In this document: positions 13,600 to 21,467 of the stretch, piece after piece
How the letters are laid out: the number at the start of each line of letters is the position of its first letter
Numbering within the stretch: the first letter of the stretch is position 1
NCBI GenBank assembly: GCA_964347415.1
Contig: CAYFYJ010000020.1
Coordinates: 1-31,815, forward strand
DNA from: CAYFYJ01 sp964347415
GTDB lineage: Archaea; Aenigmatarchaeota; Aenigmatarchaeia; CG10238-14
DNA length: 31,815 nucleotides
Direction of reading: 5' to 3'
Made by a program: the position numbers and the translations under genes
Notes under the pieces: generated by a model
Told to the model about the DNA's origin: nothing
The model's input: only the letters and a program-made list of their open reading frames with translations
Databases searched by the model: none

Positions 13600-13886
13600 A
13601 TTTCTGATGACTGACGTGTTCACCCACTATTCTACTTGGGGTGGTGGTTTTATTCACAACCACAATTTCCCTTATCTCCCTCCTTTTCTCTAGAGACATC
13701 GATTAACAAAACAAGACAGATTTTCCGATCAGTAATGGGTAAGTTAGTGTAAAGAAAATAGTATACTTTCCTTACGGTAGATTAAGTGAAGACACACGAT
13801 TTTATTCTATAAATGGGAGGTGTTCCGTATCATTAATCACAACTGATGATAATTATGCATTAACAATGACTTATACTTATCGTTTT
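13600..13886. other. 287-bp gap with the second repeat copy
   Basis: No gene seen. It contains the promoter-like repeat copy 2 (13812-13862) and AT-rich sequence. The rpiB gene ends at its right edge. Confidence 0.5.
13812..13862 (+). repeat. promoter-like direct repeat, copy 2
   Basis: TATAAAT-n-GGAGGTGTTCC, then GATGATAAT and ATGCA, matching 11160-11215 in order and orientation with a few changes. It lies just outside the unusual region, so the two copies bracket about 2.6 kb. Confidence 0.6.
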
Positions 13887-14336
13887 TCAATCGCTGTATT
13901 TATTCTCGATTTCCTTTATCTTGTTAATCCTTTGTAAATGGCGTCCCCCGGCGAACTCTGTGGCCAACCAAACACGAACTATTTTTCTTGCCGTTTCTTT
14001 ATCTATCAATCTTGCTCCTATGGTTAAGACGTTAGCATCGTTATGTTCTCTGCTCAGTCTTGCCATCTCAGGAGTAGAGCATAAAGCAGCTCTTATCCCA
14101 GGAACCTTGTTCGCTGCCATGCTCATTCCAATTCCTGATCCACATATTAAGATTCCTTTGTCACTCTTTTTCTCTGCAACTGATTCTGCTACTCTCAATG
14201 CAAAATCAGGATAGTCTACAGATTCAGTATTCTTGGTTCCAAAGTCTTCACACACATAACCCGCATTCAAGAGATATTCTTTTATTTTTTCCTTGAGTTC
14301 AAAACCTGCATGATCCGAGCCTATAGAAATTTTCAT
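13887..14336 (-). CDS. rpiB: ribose-5-phosphate isomerase B
   Basis: Interconverts ribulose-5-phosphate and ribose-5-phosphate. 149 residues, the normal RpiB size, from ATG 14336; the longer frame upstream reads antisense to rpe. Signatures: SIGSDHAGFELK at 4-15, LICGSGIGMSMAANK with the catalytic Cys, and SREHNDANVLTIGAR. RpiB rather than the RpiA form common in archaea. Transcribed leaderless from the TATA box at 14358-14365 that it shares with rpe, so the isomerase and epimerase are regulated as a pair. Confidence 0.95.
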   Translation of the reverse strand: MKISIGSDHAGFELKEKIKEYLLNAGYVCEDFGTKNTESVDYPDFALRVAESVAEKKSDKGILICGSGIGMSMAANKVPGIRAALCSTPEMARLSREHNDANVLTIGARLIDKETARKIVRVWLATEFAGGRHLQRINKIKEIENKYSD

Positions 14337-14357
14337 AATTAGGATTTGTGTAGAATA

Positions 14358-14365
14358 TTTATAAA
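14358..14365. promoter_or_regulatory. shared palindromic TATA box for rpiB and rpe
   Basis: TTTATAAA, a perfect palindrome. The first base of each divergent start codon (14336 on the minus strand, 14387 on the plus strand) is exactly 25.5 bases from its centre, the distance from an archaeal TATA box to the transcription start. Both genes would be leaderless and fire from one box. Confidence 0.7.
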
Positions 14366-14386
14366 CATTTTTTCGAAGAATTAAGT

Positions 14387-15034
14387 ATGATTGAAATTGT
14401 GCCAGCCATTCTAGAAAAGACTTTTGAAGAGCTGGAACAGAAAGTGAAACAAGTTGAGCCATTCGTTAATAGAGTACAGATAGATGTAATGGATGGTGAG
14501 TTCGTTCCCAATAAAACAGTACAGCCTGAAGATTTGAAAGATTTTAAGACAGACTTGATGAAGGAAGCTCATCTGATGGTTAACGATAATGAAAAATACG
14601 TTGAGGCATTTCTAGACTTGAGCTTTGACATGATAATAGTTCATTACGAGTCTTGTAAGGATGTTTCAGGAATAATCAAAAAAGTAAAGGATAGAGGCAA
14701 GAAAATAGCTATAGCCATAAACCCCCCAACCCCACTTTCAGCGATAAAAGATTATTTGGATGAGTTGGACATGGTTTTGATTATGACTGTTAATCCTGGG
14801 TTTTCTGGTCAAGGGTTTGATCCGAGTGTTCTTCCAAAGATTAGAGAATTGAGGAGTATGAGAAGGGACTTGGATATAGAAGTTGATGGGGGAATAAAAG
14901 TGGGGACTGTTAGACTAGCTGCTGAAGCCGGAGCAAACATCTTTACTTCTTGTTCTGGGATTTTTAAATTCGAGGATAAGAAAGAAGCAGTAGAGTCGTT
15001 AAAGAAAGAAGCAATAAATATAGTCCTTAAATAA
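14387..15034 (+). CDS. rpe: ribulose-phosphate 3-epimerase
   Basis: Converts ribulose-5-phosphate to xylulose-5-phosphate in the non-oxidative pentose phosphate pathway. 215 residues, TIM barrel. Signatures: VQIDVMDGEFVPN (30-42), EAHLMVN, IVHYESC, INPPTPL, MTVNPGFSGQGF and IEVDGGIK, which carry the metal and phosphate ligands of the family. Leaderless start opposite rpiB. With RpiB it links ribulose phosphate to both ribose for PRPP and to the transketolase substrates made by genes 2-4 kb downstream. Confidence 0.95.
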   Translation: MIEIVPAILEKTFEELEQKVKQVEPFVNRVQIDVMDGEFVPNKTVQPEDLKDFKTDLMKEAHLMVNDNEKYVEAFLDLSFDMIIVHYESCKDVSGIIKKVKDRGKKIAIAINPPTPLSAIKDYLDELDMVLIMTVNPGFSGQGFDPSVLPKIRELRSMRRDLDIEVDGGIKVGTVRLAAEAGANIFTSCSGIFKFEDKKEAVESLKKEAINIVLK

Positions 15035-15055
15035 TTGACATTTCTTTAAAGGTAT

Positions 15056-15979
15056 ATGAATTTACACAGTTACCTACGACAAGAAGATTTTAGATCTAGA
15101 GTACATAAAAAAGCAGAAAGGGAGGTAAAGGCACGATTATCACCTGAACAATATAAAAGATTTGAATCACTTCGGAGAAGACGTGATAATAGCTTTTGGG
15201 GGAATTTAACAAAACAAGACGTTTTAGAGTTTTATCAATTTATTGCTTTACATGGCATACATGAAATTGGGTCATCCCTACCTGTTAATTATGAGGGAGC
15301 CATTGATACTTTTGAAACTATTCCAAATCTTTGTAAAGATGGAAAAAGAATTTTAGATGCCGCGTGTGGTTCAGGTTTATTTTCATGCTGGTTAGGATTA
15401 AAATATCGACAGAAAGAAATATTTGGTATAGATTTTTCTAGAGACATGGCACAAAGAGCCAAAAAAAGGAAGGATAAATACAATTTAAGTAACGTTCAAT
15501 TCCACGCTGGAGATATCACAAATACAGGATTTTTGGATGGATGTTTTGATATAATAACTTGTATCGACGCGATTTTCGAAGGCGATCCAGATTATACATT
15601 GAATGAATTTTCGCGGGTATTGGCTCAAAAGGGAAAAGTGATAGTTAAACATAAACAGACCTTTCCACCAAATTCATCAATAGATACAAGAGAATCGGTT
15701 TTGAAAGATTATAAAGAACTTTTTAACAATTCAGGTTTTTCAATCGTTGATTGCTATGTTAAACCTGTGGCTTTAATCTCAAGATATGGTATTGGACAAG
15801 AAATCGGTTATGTAACTTGGCAGGCTATTAAAGTGAGAGAACCAAAACCAATATCAATTTCATACAGGACCAATCTTATCGGAAGAATGAGATATGGTTA
15901 TGCTTGGCCCCTAATAAAAACTTTTAAGAGACTTTTTCGCTCTCCATCAGACCAAAACCCGATAATAAAAAACCAGTAG
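15056..15979 (+). CDS. class I SAM-dependent methyltransferase
   Basis: 307 residues. Rossmann-fold methyltransferase with motif I ILDAACGSGLFS near 99-110, acidic loop EIFGIDFSRDMAQRAKKR (motif II) and VQFHAGDITNTGF (motif III), then FDIITCIDAIFEG (motif IV). A basic helical N-terminal extension of about 60 residues (SRVHKKAEREVKARLSPEQY) and a basic C-terminal tail may bind the substrate. Substrate cannot be told from the sequence. It follows rpe by 21 bases and may be co-transcribed, but no functional link is evident. Confidence 0.85.
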   Translation: MNLHSYLRQEDFRSRVHKKAEREVKARLSPEQYKRFESLRRRRDNSFWGNLTKQDVLEFYQFIALHGIHEIGSSLPVNYEGAIDTFETIPNLCKDGKRILDAACGSGLFSCWLGLKYRQKEIFGIDFSRDMAQRAKKRKDKYNLSNVQFHAGDITNTGFLDGCFDIITCIDAIFEGDPDYTLNEFSRVLAQKGKVIVKHKQTFPPNSSIDTRESVLKDYKELFNNSGFSIVDCYVKPVALISRYGIGQEIGYVTWQAIKVREPKPISISYRTNLIGRMRYGYAWPLIKTFKRLFRSPSDQNPIIKNQ

Positions 15980-16210
15980 AGGAAGTTTATTCTGAAGTTA
16001 AAAATGTTCTCTTCAACATTTTGCAAATTAGATAGATTATCGTTTTGAGTGAGTAAAAATTTTTTATATATATGAATAACCCTAAGTCAGATAGATTTTT
16101 GTCCTAAATGTCATTACAATATAGTGACTACAGAATAGAAATACTTAAATACTAGTTGATACAGATGAACTGGAAGAATAATGATTAAAATAATTAAAAG
16201 AGGTGAAAAA

Positions 16211-16468
16211 ATGGAAAATGACATGGAATCAGAAAAGAACGAACAAGAAATAACAGAAGAAGTTTCAGAACAACCAGAAGAGCAAATACCAGAAACAACT
16301 CAAGAAACAGCAGAAGAACAACCAGAAGTTGAAACAACTGAAGAAATTGAAGCTGAAGAAGAGGTTGAAGATGAAACAGCTGAAGATGAAACAACTGAGG
16401 AAACTTCAGAAGAAACAGAAACAGAAGACGATTCTGAAACTGAAGAAGAACTAGAAAATGAAGAATAA
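16211..16468 (+). CDS. extremely acidic low-complexity protein
   Basis: 85 residues from ATG 16211, chosen because GAGGTGA lies 4 bases before it rather than the in-frame ATG at 16181. After MENDMESEKNEQEITEEVSE almost every residue is Glu, Asp, Thr, Ser, Gln or Pro, in degenerate TEE/ETEE repeats. No hydrophobic core, so it must be disordered. It may be a charge chaperone, histone-like DNA mimic or nucleic-acid competitor; none can be shown. A TATA-like ACTTAAATAC lies near 16143-16152. Confidence 0.65.
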   Translation: MENDMESEKNEQEITEEVSEQPEEQIPETTQETAEEQPEVETTEEIEAEEEVEDETAEDETTEETSEETETEDDSETEEELENEE

Positions 16469-16508
16469 GGTGTTATTTTTTTTTCTTTATGAACTCTGAA
16501 TAATGTAA

Positions 16509-16528
16509 CAACTTAAATTCTTTTCTGT
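16509..16528 (+). promoter_or_regulatory. promoter element shared with transketolase-C
   Basis: CAACTTAAATTCTTTTCTGT, with TATA core CTTAAATTC about 26 bases before the ATG at 16542. The identical 20 bases occur at 18231-18250 before the transketolase C-terminal gene. Confidence 0.65.
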
Positions 16529-16541
16529 CAATACATATTGT

Positions 16542-17348
16542 ATGATTTCGGACGAGGAAGAATCCTTTAAAAAACCTATGAAAGATACATTTGATCAAGA
16601 GATGAAACTGGACATAGTTAATGACAAGGTCGAAAAAATCTCTAAAAGAATCAATTCCTTAGAAAAAAAATTAACTACTGAAAAAAAACCCGAAAAAAAA
16701 TTCATGATATTCCTGGATACTGCCGATGTTGAACAAATCAGAAAAGCTCATTCCTGGGGCGTTATCGATGGTGTCACGACCAACCCTACTCTAGTTTATA
16801 AAACAGGAAGAAGTTTCGAAGAATGTATTCATGAGATCGTTAACATAGTCGATGGTCCGATAAGCGCAGAAGTTGTTAGCATGGATGCAGGGGGAATGGT
16901 TAAAGAAGCCAGAGAATTGGCTAAAATTCACAAAAACATCAATATAAAGATCCCGATAATATCCGAAGGCCTGAAGGCGATTAAAATCTTAAGTAAAGAA
17001 GAAATCAAGACTAACGCCACGTTATGTTTCTCAGCAAACCAAGCAATATTAGTAGCAAAAGCAGGAGCAACTTTTGTCAGTCCTTTCATTGGACGGTTGG
17101 ATGACATAGGACATGAAGGAATGCAGATAGTGAGAGACATAGTCCAAATCTACAGGAATTATGATTTCAAGACCAAAGTTATTGTCGCTAGTATAAGACA
17201 TCCTTTACATGTGATAGAAGCAGCTAAGTGCGGAGCTGACATAGCTACTGTCCCTTTCAATGTTTTGGAGAAGATGGTTAAGCACGCTTTAACAGATGTT
17301 GGAATAAAGAGATTCTTGGATGATTGGGCTAAGGTTCCTGAGAGATAA
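16542..17348 (+). CDS. tal: transaldolase / fructose-6-phosphate aldolase family enzyme
   Basis: 268 residues. The TIM-barrel enzyme begins at about residue 54 (FMIFLDTADVEQIRKAHSWG) and has the family marks GVTTNPTLV, NINIKIPI with the Schiff-base Lys136, ATLCFSANQA and GATFVSPFIGRLDD. That part has the usual 215-residue length. The first 53 residues are an extra charged extension containing SDEEESFKKPMK (3-14) and a helical segment. Transketolase-C has nearly the same peptide at its N-terminus. An internal ATG at residue 55 could give a short form. Transaldolase activity fits the neighbours (transketolase, Rpe, RpiB); F6P aldolase is the alternative. Confidence 0.9.
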   Translation: MISDEEESFKKPMKDTFDQEMKLDIVNDKVEKISKRINSLEKKLTTEKKPEKKFMIFLDTADVEQIRKAHSWGVIDGVTTNPTLVYKTGRSFEECIHEIVNIVDGPISAEVVSMDAGGMVKEARELAKIHKNINIKIPIISEGLKAIKILSKEEIKTNATLCFSANQAILVAKAGATFVSPFIGRLDDIGHEGMQIVRDIVQIYRNYDFKTKVIVASIRHPLHVIEAAKCGADIATVPFNVLEKMVKHALTDVGIKRFLDDWAKVPER

Positions 17349-17392
17349 TTAAGACATAAATCCTTTTACTTCAATTTCTAAATCAGATAAAA

Positions 17393-18220
17393 ATGCAAAA
17401 AATAACCGATATTTCTAGATTAAAAGAGATAGCAAGAAAGATAAGAGTGGATGTAATCAAAATGACTCATGCTGCAGGTTCTGGTCATCCTGGTGGAAGT
17501 CTGTCTGCTGCTGAAATTTACACGGTTCTATACTTCAATATCATGAATCATCGACCAGAAGAACCAGAATGGGAGGATAGAGACGTTTTCGTTCTTTCTA
17601 AAGGACATTGCTGTCCTGGATTGTACTCAGCAATGGCAAGATCAGGTTATTTCCCAGTCGAAGAATTGATGACATTAAGAAAACTCGGGTCAAGATTACA
17701 AGGTCATCCGCATTTGCGTTCTTTGCCTGGTTTAGAGGCTTCTACAGGGTCTTTAGGTCAAGGACTCTCTATCGCAGTTGGTTGTGCTCTAGGAATTAAA
17801 CTGAGTAAGAAGAACAGTCGAGTCTACTGTTTGATGGGAGATGGAGAGATAGAAGAAGGTCAGATCTGGGAAGCAGCAATGTCAGCAACCCATTACAAAG
17901 TCGATAACTTGGTTGGAATAGTGGACAGGAATCGTTTACAAATAGACGGATTCTGTAAAGATGTGATGGATTATGAACCTCTAGAAGATAAATGGAAATC
18001 GTTTGGCTGGCATGTGATAACAGTTGACGGTCATGATATTCCTGCCTTGATAAAGGCCTTTGGAGAGGCTAAGACGATAAAAGACAAGCCTACAGTGATC
18101 ATTACCGATACTATAAAAGGAAAAGGAGTTTCTTTTATGGAGAATGTTGCTGTTTGGCATGGTCAGGCTCCAAACGACGAAGAGATGAAAAGAGCTTTAA
18201 ACGATTTAGGGGAACATTAA
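17393..18220 (+). CDS. tktA: transketolase, N-terminal (TPP-binding) subunit
   Basis: 275 residues, the first half of the split archaeal transketolase. Binds thiamine diphosphate and Mg: HAAGSGHPGGSLSAAEIY (24-42), SKGHCCPGLYSA, and the TPP motif GDGEIEEGQIWEAAMSATHY through IVDRN. The partner subunit follows 50 bases after. A TATA-like CATAAATCC lies about 35 bases before the ATG, and CAGATAAAA precedes the ATG as it does for the partner gene. Together they move two-carbon units between sugar phosphates. Confidence 0.95.
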   Translation: MQKITDISRLKEIARKIRVDVIKMTHAAGSGHPGGSLSAAEIYTVLYFNIMNHRPEEPEWEDRDVFVLSKGHCCPGLYSAMARSGYFPVEELMTLRKLGSRLQGHPHLRSLPGLEASTGSLGQGLSIAVGCALGIKLSKKNSRVYCLMGDGEIEEGQIWEAAMSATHYKVDNLVGIVDRNRLQIDGFCKDVMDYEPLEDKWKSFGWHVITVDGHDIPALIKAFGEAKTIKDKPTVIITDTIKGKGVSFMENVAVWHGQAPNDEEMKRALNDLGEH

Positions 18221-18230
18221 TTTTTAGGAT

Positions 18231-18250
18231 CAACTTAAATTCTTTTCTGT
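18231..18250 (+). promoter_or_regulatory. promoter element of transketolase-C, identical to that of tal
   Basis: Exact copy of the 20 bases at 16509-16528. The TATA core lies about 34 bases before the ATG at 18271. Independent promoters on adjacent subunit genes suggest that the C subunit is co-regulated with transaldolase. Confidence 0.65.
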
Positions 18251-18270
18251 TGATAGATAATTCAGATAAA

Positions 18271-19368
18271 ATGTTCCTCAATAGCGACGAAGAAACATTC
18301 AAGAAACCGCCAAAAATACCTTTAGAAGATAGACGAGTTATTAAAGTAAAAAAAGAAGTTCAACCAGAAAAAAAATTCGAAAAATCAAAGTTCAATCCCA
18401 CTCTAGTTAAAGACCTTTTTGGAAGCATAAACAAAGAAAAAACTAGGGATGGGTTTGGCGAAGCATTAGTAAAATTGGGTGAAGTAAACGAGAATATAGT
18501 TGCTCTAGGAGCAGATTTATGCCACTCTGTCAGAGCAATGTGGTTCCAACAAAAATTCCCAGAAAGATTCTTCCAAGTCGGAATAGCAGAAGCAAACATG
18601 ACTGGAATCGCAGCAGGCTTGGCTAGAATGGGTAAAATCCCTTTCATGTCGACATTCGGTGTGTTTGCGACTGGAAGAAACTGGGATCAGATCAGAATGA
18701 GTATCGCTTATTCAAACATGAACGTTAAGATTTGTGCTTCTCACACTGGTGTTTTCTCTGTCGGACAGGATGGAGCATCCCATCAATGCACAGAAGACAT
18801 AGCTTTAATGAGGATATTACCGAACATGAGAGTCATAGTTCCTTGTGATAAAGAAGAAACGAAGAAAGCGACTTTTGCTATAGCAGAGATAAAAGGACCG
18901 TGTTATCTCAGGTTTGGAAGAGAAAATGTCCCTGTCATGACCACTGAAGAAACTCCGTTCAAAATCGGTAAGGCTGAAGTATTCAGGTATGGGGATGATG
19001 TTTCGATAATCGCTTGTGGACCAATGGTCTATGAAGCTTTAATTGCAGCCAAAAAACTAGAACAAGAAGGGATAGATGCTAGAGTCATTAACAACCATAC
19101 TGTTAAACCGATTGATAAAGCCATGATCAATGACTCGGCAAAAGAGACTGGAGCGATAGTAACAGCAGAAGAGCATCAAGTCTTTGGAGGAATGGGTTCA
19201 GCAATAGCAGAAGTCTTGAGTACCGATTATCCTGCCCCGGTTAAGATGGTCGGAGTTCAAGATACTTTTGGAGAATCTGGAAAACGTGATGAATTACAGA
19301 GACACTTTAATCTAACAGCAGATGATATAGTTAGAGCTGTTCATGATATAATGAGGAAAAAGAAATAA
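18271..19368 (+). CDS. tktB: transketolase, C-terminal subunit with N-terminal tag
   Basis: 365 residues from ATG 18271 (a longer frame upstream overlaps the N-terminal subunit and its promoter, so it is rejected). Pyrimidine-binding half of transketolase: TRDGFGEALVKLGE, FQVGIAEANMTGIAAGLARM, HTGVFSVGQDGASHQ, YLRFGRENVP and a C-terminal domain with AEEHQVFGGMGSA. The first 50 residues are extra and charged: NSDEETFKKPPK (4-15) matches the N-terminal peptide of the transaldolase-family enzyme. This may be a docking tag that brings the two enzymes together. Confidence 0.93.
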   Translation: MFLNSDEETFKKPPKIPLEDRRVIKVKKEVQPEKKFEKSKFNPTLVKDLFGSINKEKTRDGFGEALVKLGEVNENIVALGADLCHSVRAMWFQQKFPERFFQVGIAEANMTGIAAGLARMGKIPFMSTFGVFATGRNWDQIRMSIAYSNMNVKICASHTGVFSVGQDGASHQCTEDIALMRILPNMRVIVPCDKEETKKATFAIAEIKGPCYLRFGRENVPVMTTEETPFKIGKAEVFRYGDDVSIIACGPMVYEALIAAKKLEQEGIDARVINNHTVKPIDKAMINDSAKETGAIVTAEEHQVFGGMGSAIAEVLSTDYPAPVKMVGVQDTFGESGKRDELQRHFNLTADDIVRAVHDIMRKKK

Positions 19369-19424
19369 ACTTATCCCGTATCAATAGAAAGATTTAAAAA
19401 ATTAAAGTTATATCCTATTTCTCT

Positions 19425-20495
19425 ATGACTGGGATACTTAAATTATTACAAGAGACTGGGATAACACCGGATAACATTCTAGGAGTTGATGATTTAGAAT
19501 CAGAAGATATAAACGCTATCCACCGTGTTGCAAGAGAATTTAGTAAAGATGAAGATTCTTTAAGACCTTACAGATACCCTTATTTGGAGAATAGAGCTGT
19601 CTACTTACTCTTTGGACAAAAAAGTACAAGAACGAGAGAATCCTTTGTAGCAGCAGTGCAATCGTTGAGTGGTATAGTTAGGGATCCAGACCCAAGACAC
19701 AGCTCTATAGGGAAAGGAGAGAGGCTAGAGGACACCCTGAAGATGTATGAAAATTATGGAGCTGATTCAATTGTTTTAAGATGGGATATTGATTTAAAGC
19801 TTCTTGATTTAGATGTTGTAGGCACCCCAGTAATAAATGCAGGCGACAGAAATGAGCATCCAACTCAAGCTTTACTCGATTCTCTGGTAATGACAAATTT
19901 AGCAAAAGTTGACGATTTTACTGAGTTAAATTACAACGTACTTTTTGTAGGTCATACAAAAAAATATAGAAGTGCACAGTCATTGTCACAGCTTCTAACC
20001 AGAACGGGTTGCACTGTAAGTAATCTTGTGCCTTATGATGGAGAACCAATGAATGAAGAATGGGGGTTAAAAAGAGAGAATGTAATCGAATTAGATGTTG
20101 AAATGCCAGGGTATGATTATATTGGAAATGCGTTAGACAAACGTAATATGAGAAAATTAAGTGATAAAGAAAGTGAAAAAAAGACCGAATTAAAGGAAAG
20201 GTATATTGCAAGAATAATCGAAGCTATAAAAGGTAAAGATTTTCTTTATTTTTGCAGGCCAATTAAGAAGAATAGATATGATAAGCCTACTATGGTCCAT
20301 GGAATTACTCCTGCATTAGTTGACAAGTGTGCTGAACCGACAATGAAAATATTGCATCCTCTGCCAAGAAACATTGAGCTTTCAACAAGCTTTGATACAA
20401 CTAAAAGAGCGCTTTATTTAGAGGAGCAACCAATAGCTGGGATTGGAATAAGACAGGCCATCATGGCAACGATGCTTGGAAACCTTTACAGTTAA
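19425..20495 (+). CDS. aspartate carbamoyltransferase paralogue
   Basis: 356 residues, against about 310 for the normal PyrB also present at 28447. Carbamoyl-phosphate site is complete: QKSTRTRESF (65-74), SSIGKGERLEDT (93-104, the mobile-loop Lys), EHPTQALLD (144-152) and HPLPR (311-315). The second-substrate domain differs: where PyrB has CRIQKERF this has CRPIKKNRY (277-285), replacing the Gln that helps bind aspartate by Ile, and it carries an insertion of about 40 residues near 225-265. It may be a divergent ATCase or a transcarbamylase for another amine. Nearby pyr genes do not share its strand. Confidence 0.85.
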   Translation: MTGILKLLQETGITPDNILGVDDLESEDINAIHRVAREFSKDEDSLRPYRYPYLENRAVYLLFGQKSTRTRESFVAAVQSLSGIVRDPDPRHSSIGKGERLEDTLKMYENYGADSIVLRWDIDLKLLDLDVVGTPVINAGDRNEHPTQALLDSLVMTNLAKVDDFTELNYNVLFVGHTKKYRSAQSLSQLLTRTGCTVSNLVPYDGEPMNEEWGLKRENVIELDVEMPGYDYIGNALDKRNMRKLSDKESEKKTELKERYIARIIEAIKGKDFLYFCRPIKKNRYDKPTMVHGITPALVDKCAEPTMKILHPLPRNIELSTSFDTTKRALYLEEQPIAGIGIRQAIMATMLGNLYS

Positions 20496-20502
20496 ATTAA
20501 AA

Positions 20503-21423
20503 CTACTTTAAGGCTTCAACTATCAAACGTGCAACAGAAACATTAGAAACAGGCGTGGAAACCGAATCAGTAACTACTAAATAATCTGTTAATTCTTTCA
20601 GTTGAATCAACGAATCTTTCATGAACAAACCATGAGTGGCAGCAGCAACAACTTTCTTAGCTCCCTCTGATTTCACTTTTTTAACAGCTTTTATCATCGT
20701 TCCACCAGATGCTATGATATCATCCAAGATAACAACGTTCTTCCCAGAAAAGTTGTATTTGCTCTCTACCTCTGTGATCTCATACTTCTTCTTCTTAACT
20801 TTACACTTACACTGAGTAGCCGGTAAACCACAAATAGGACACTTTTTCTCTTTTTTCAGAACCATTTCCTCTCCAGTCGCATATTTTATCATTTCTGATG
20901 AACCAAAATCAGGGCCGATAGTCATCAAATCAGGATCAATTTTTTCCTTTATGTGGTCTAGCAGAAGTTTCCCAGCAGACACATTAACACACGGAAGTCC
21001 GAATAGGTCGAATTTTCCAGGTTTGACGTGTTTATAGTGTGTATCAACCATTATAAGTCTATTAACACCAACAGATTTCATAAGTTCTGCAATGGTCTTC
21101 GAACTCAACGATTCTCCTGGTTGGAATTTCCTGTCTTGTCTAGCATAAGCCAAATAAGGAACAACACCGATGATACTGTTCGCCTCCATGTCTTTTAGAG
21201 TGTCGGCTATTAACAAAAATTCCATCAAAGCATCGTTCTGGTCAGGGAACATGGTTTGGACTATTACAATATCTCGGCCTTTGATGTCTGTGTCTATTCT
21301 AAGATACGTTTCACCATCTGGGAATTTTCTAATCGATACGTTCTCGAAGTTCAATCCCAAATCTATAGCTATTTTTTCTCCCAATGATTGGGACTTAGAG
21401 CCGTTCAATATTAGCATACCCAT
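20503..21423 (-). CDS. prs: ribose-phosphate pyrophosphokinase with a zinc-knuckle insertion
   Basis: Makes PRPP from ribose-5-phosphate and ATP for pyrE, purine and His synthesis. 306 residues from ATG 21423, preferred because a TATA-like CATTTATCC lies about 25 bases before it. Signatures: FPDGETYLRID (34-44), PYLAYARQDRKF, VDTHY, and PRPP loop VILDDIIASGGTM (231-243). Between residues 187 and 222 sits KKEKKCPICGLPATQCKCKV, four Cys (195, 198, 205, 207) spaced like a zinc site, where the usual enzyme has a short loop. Otherwise normal. It lies downstream of pyrE-pyrF on the same strand. Confidence 0.95.
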   Translation of the reverse strand: MGMLILNGSKSQSLGEKIAIDLGLNFENVSIRKFPDGETYLRIDTDIKGRDIVIVQTMFPDQNDALMEFLLIADTLKDMEANSIIGVVPYLAYARQDRKFQPGESLSSKTIAELMKSVGVNRLIMVDTHYKHVKPGKFDLFGLPCVNVSAGKLLLDHIKEKIDPDLMTIGPDFGSSEMIKYATGEEMVLKKEKKCPICGLPATQCKCKVKKKKYEITEVESKYNFSGKNVVILDDIIASGGTMIKAVKKVKSEGAKKVVAAATHGLFMKDSLIQLKELTDYLVVTDSVSTPVSNVSVARLIVEALK

Positions 21424-21467
21424 AATAATCAGAATAATAATTAACCGCAAAGGATAAATGTGTTATA

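Noticed and set aside
18154..18270. 39-codon N-terminal extension of transketolase-C
   Set aside because: It overlaps the end of the N-terminal subunit in another frame and crosses the promoter element; ATG 18271 is favoured.
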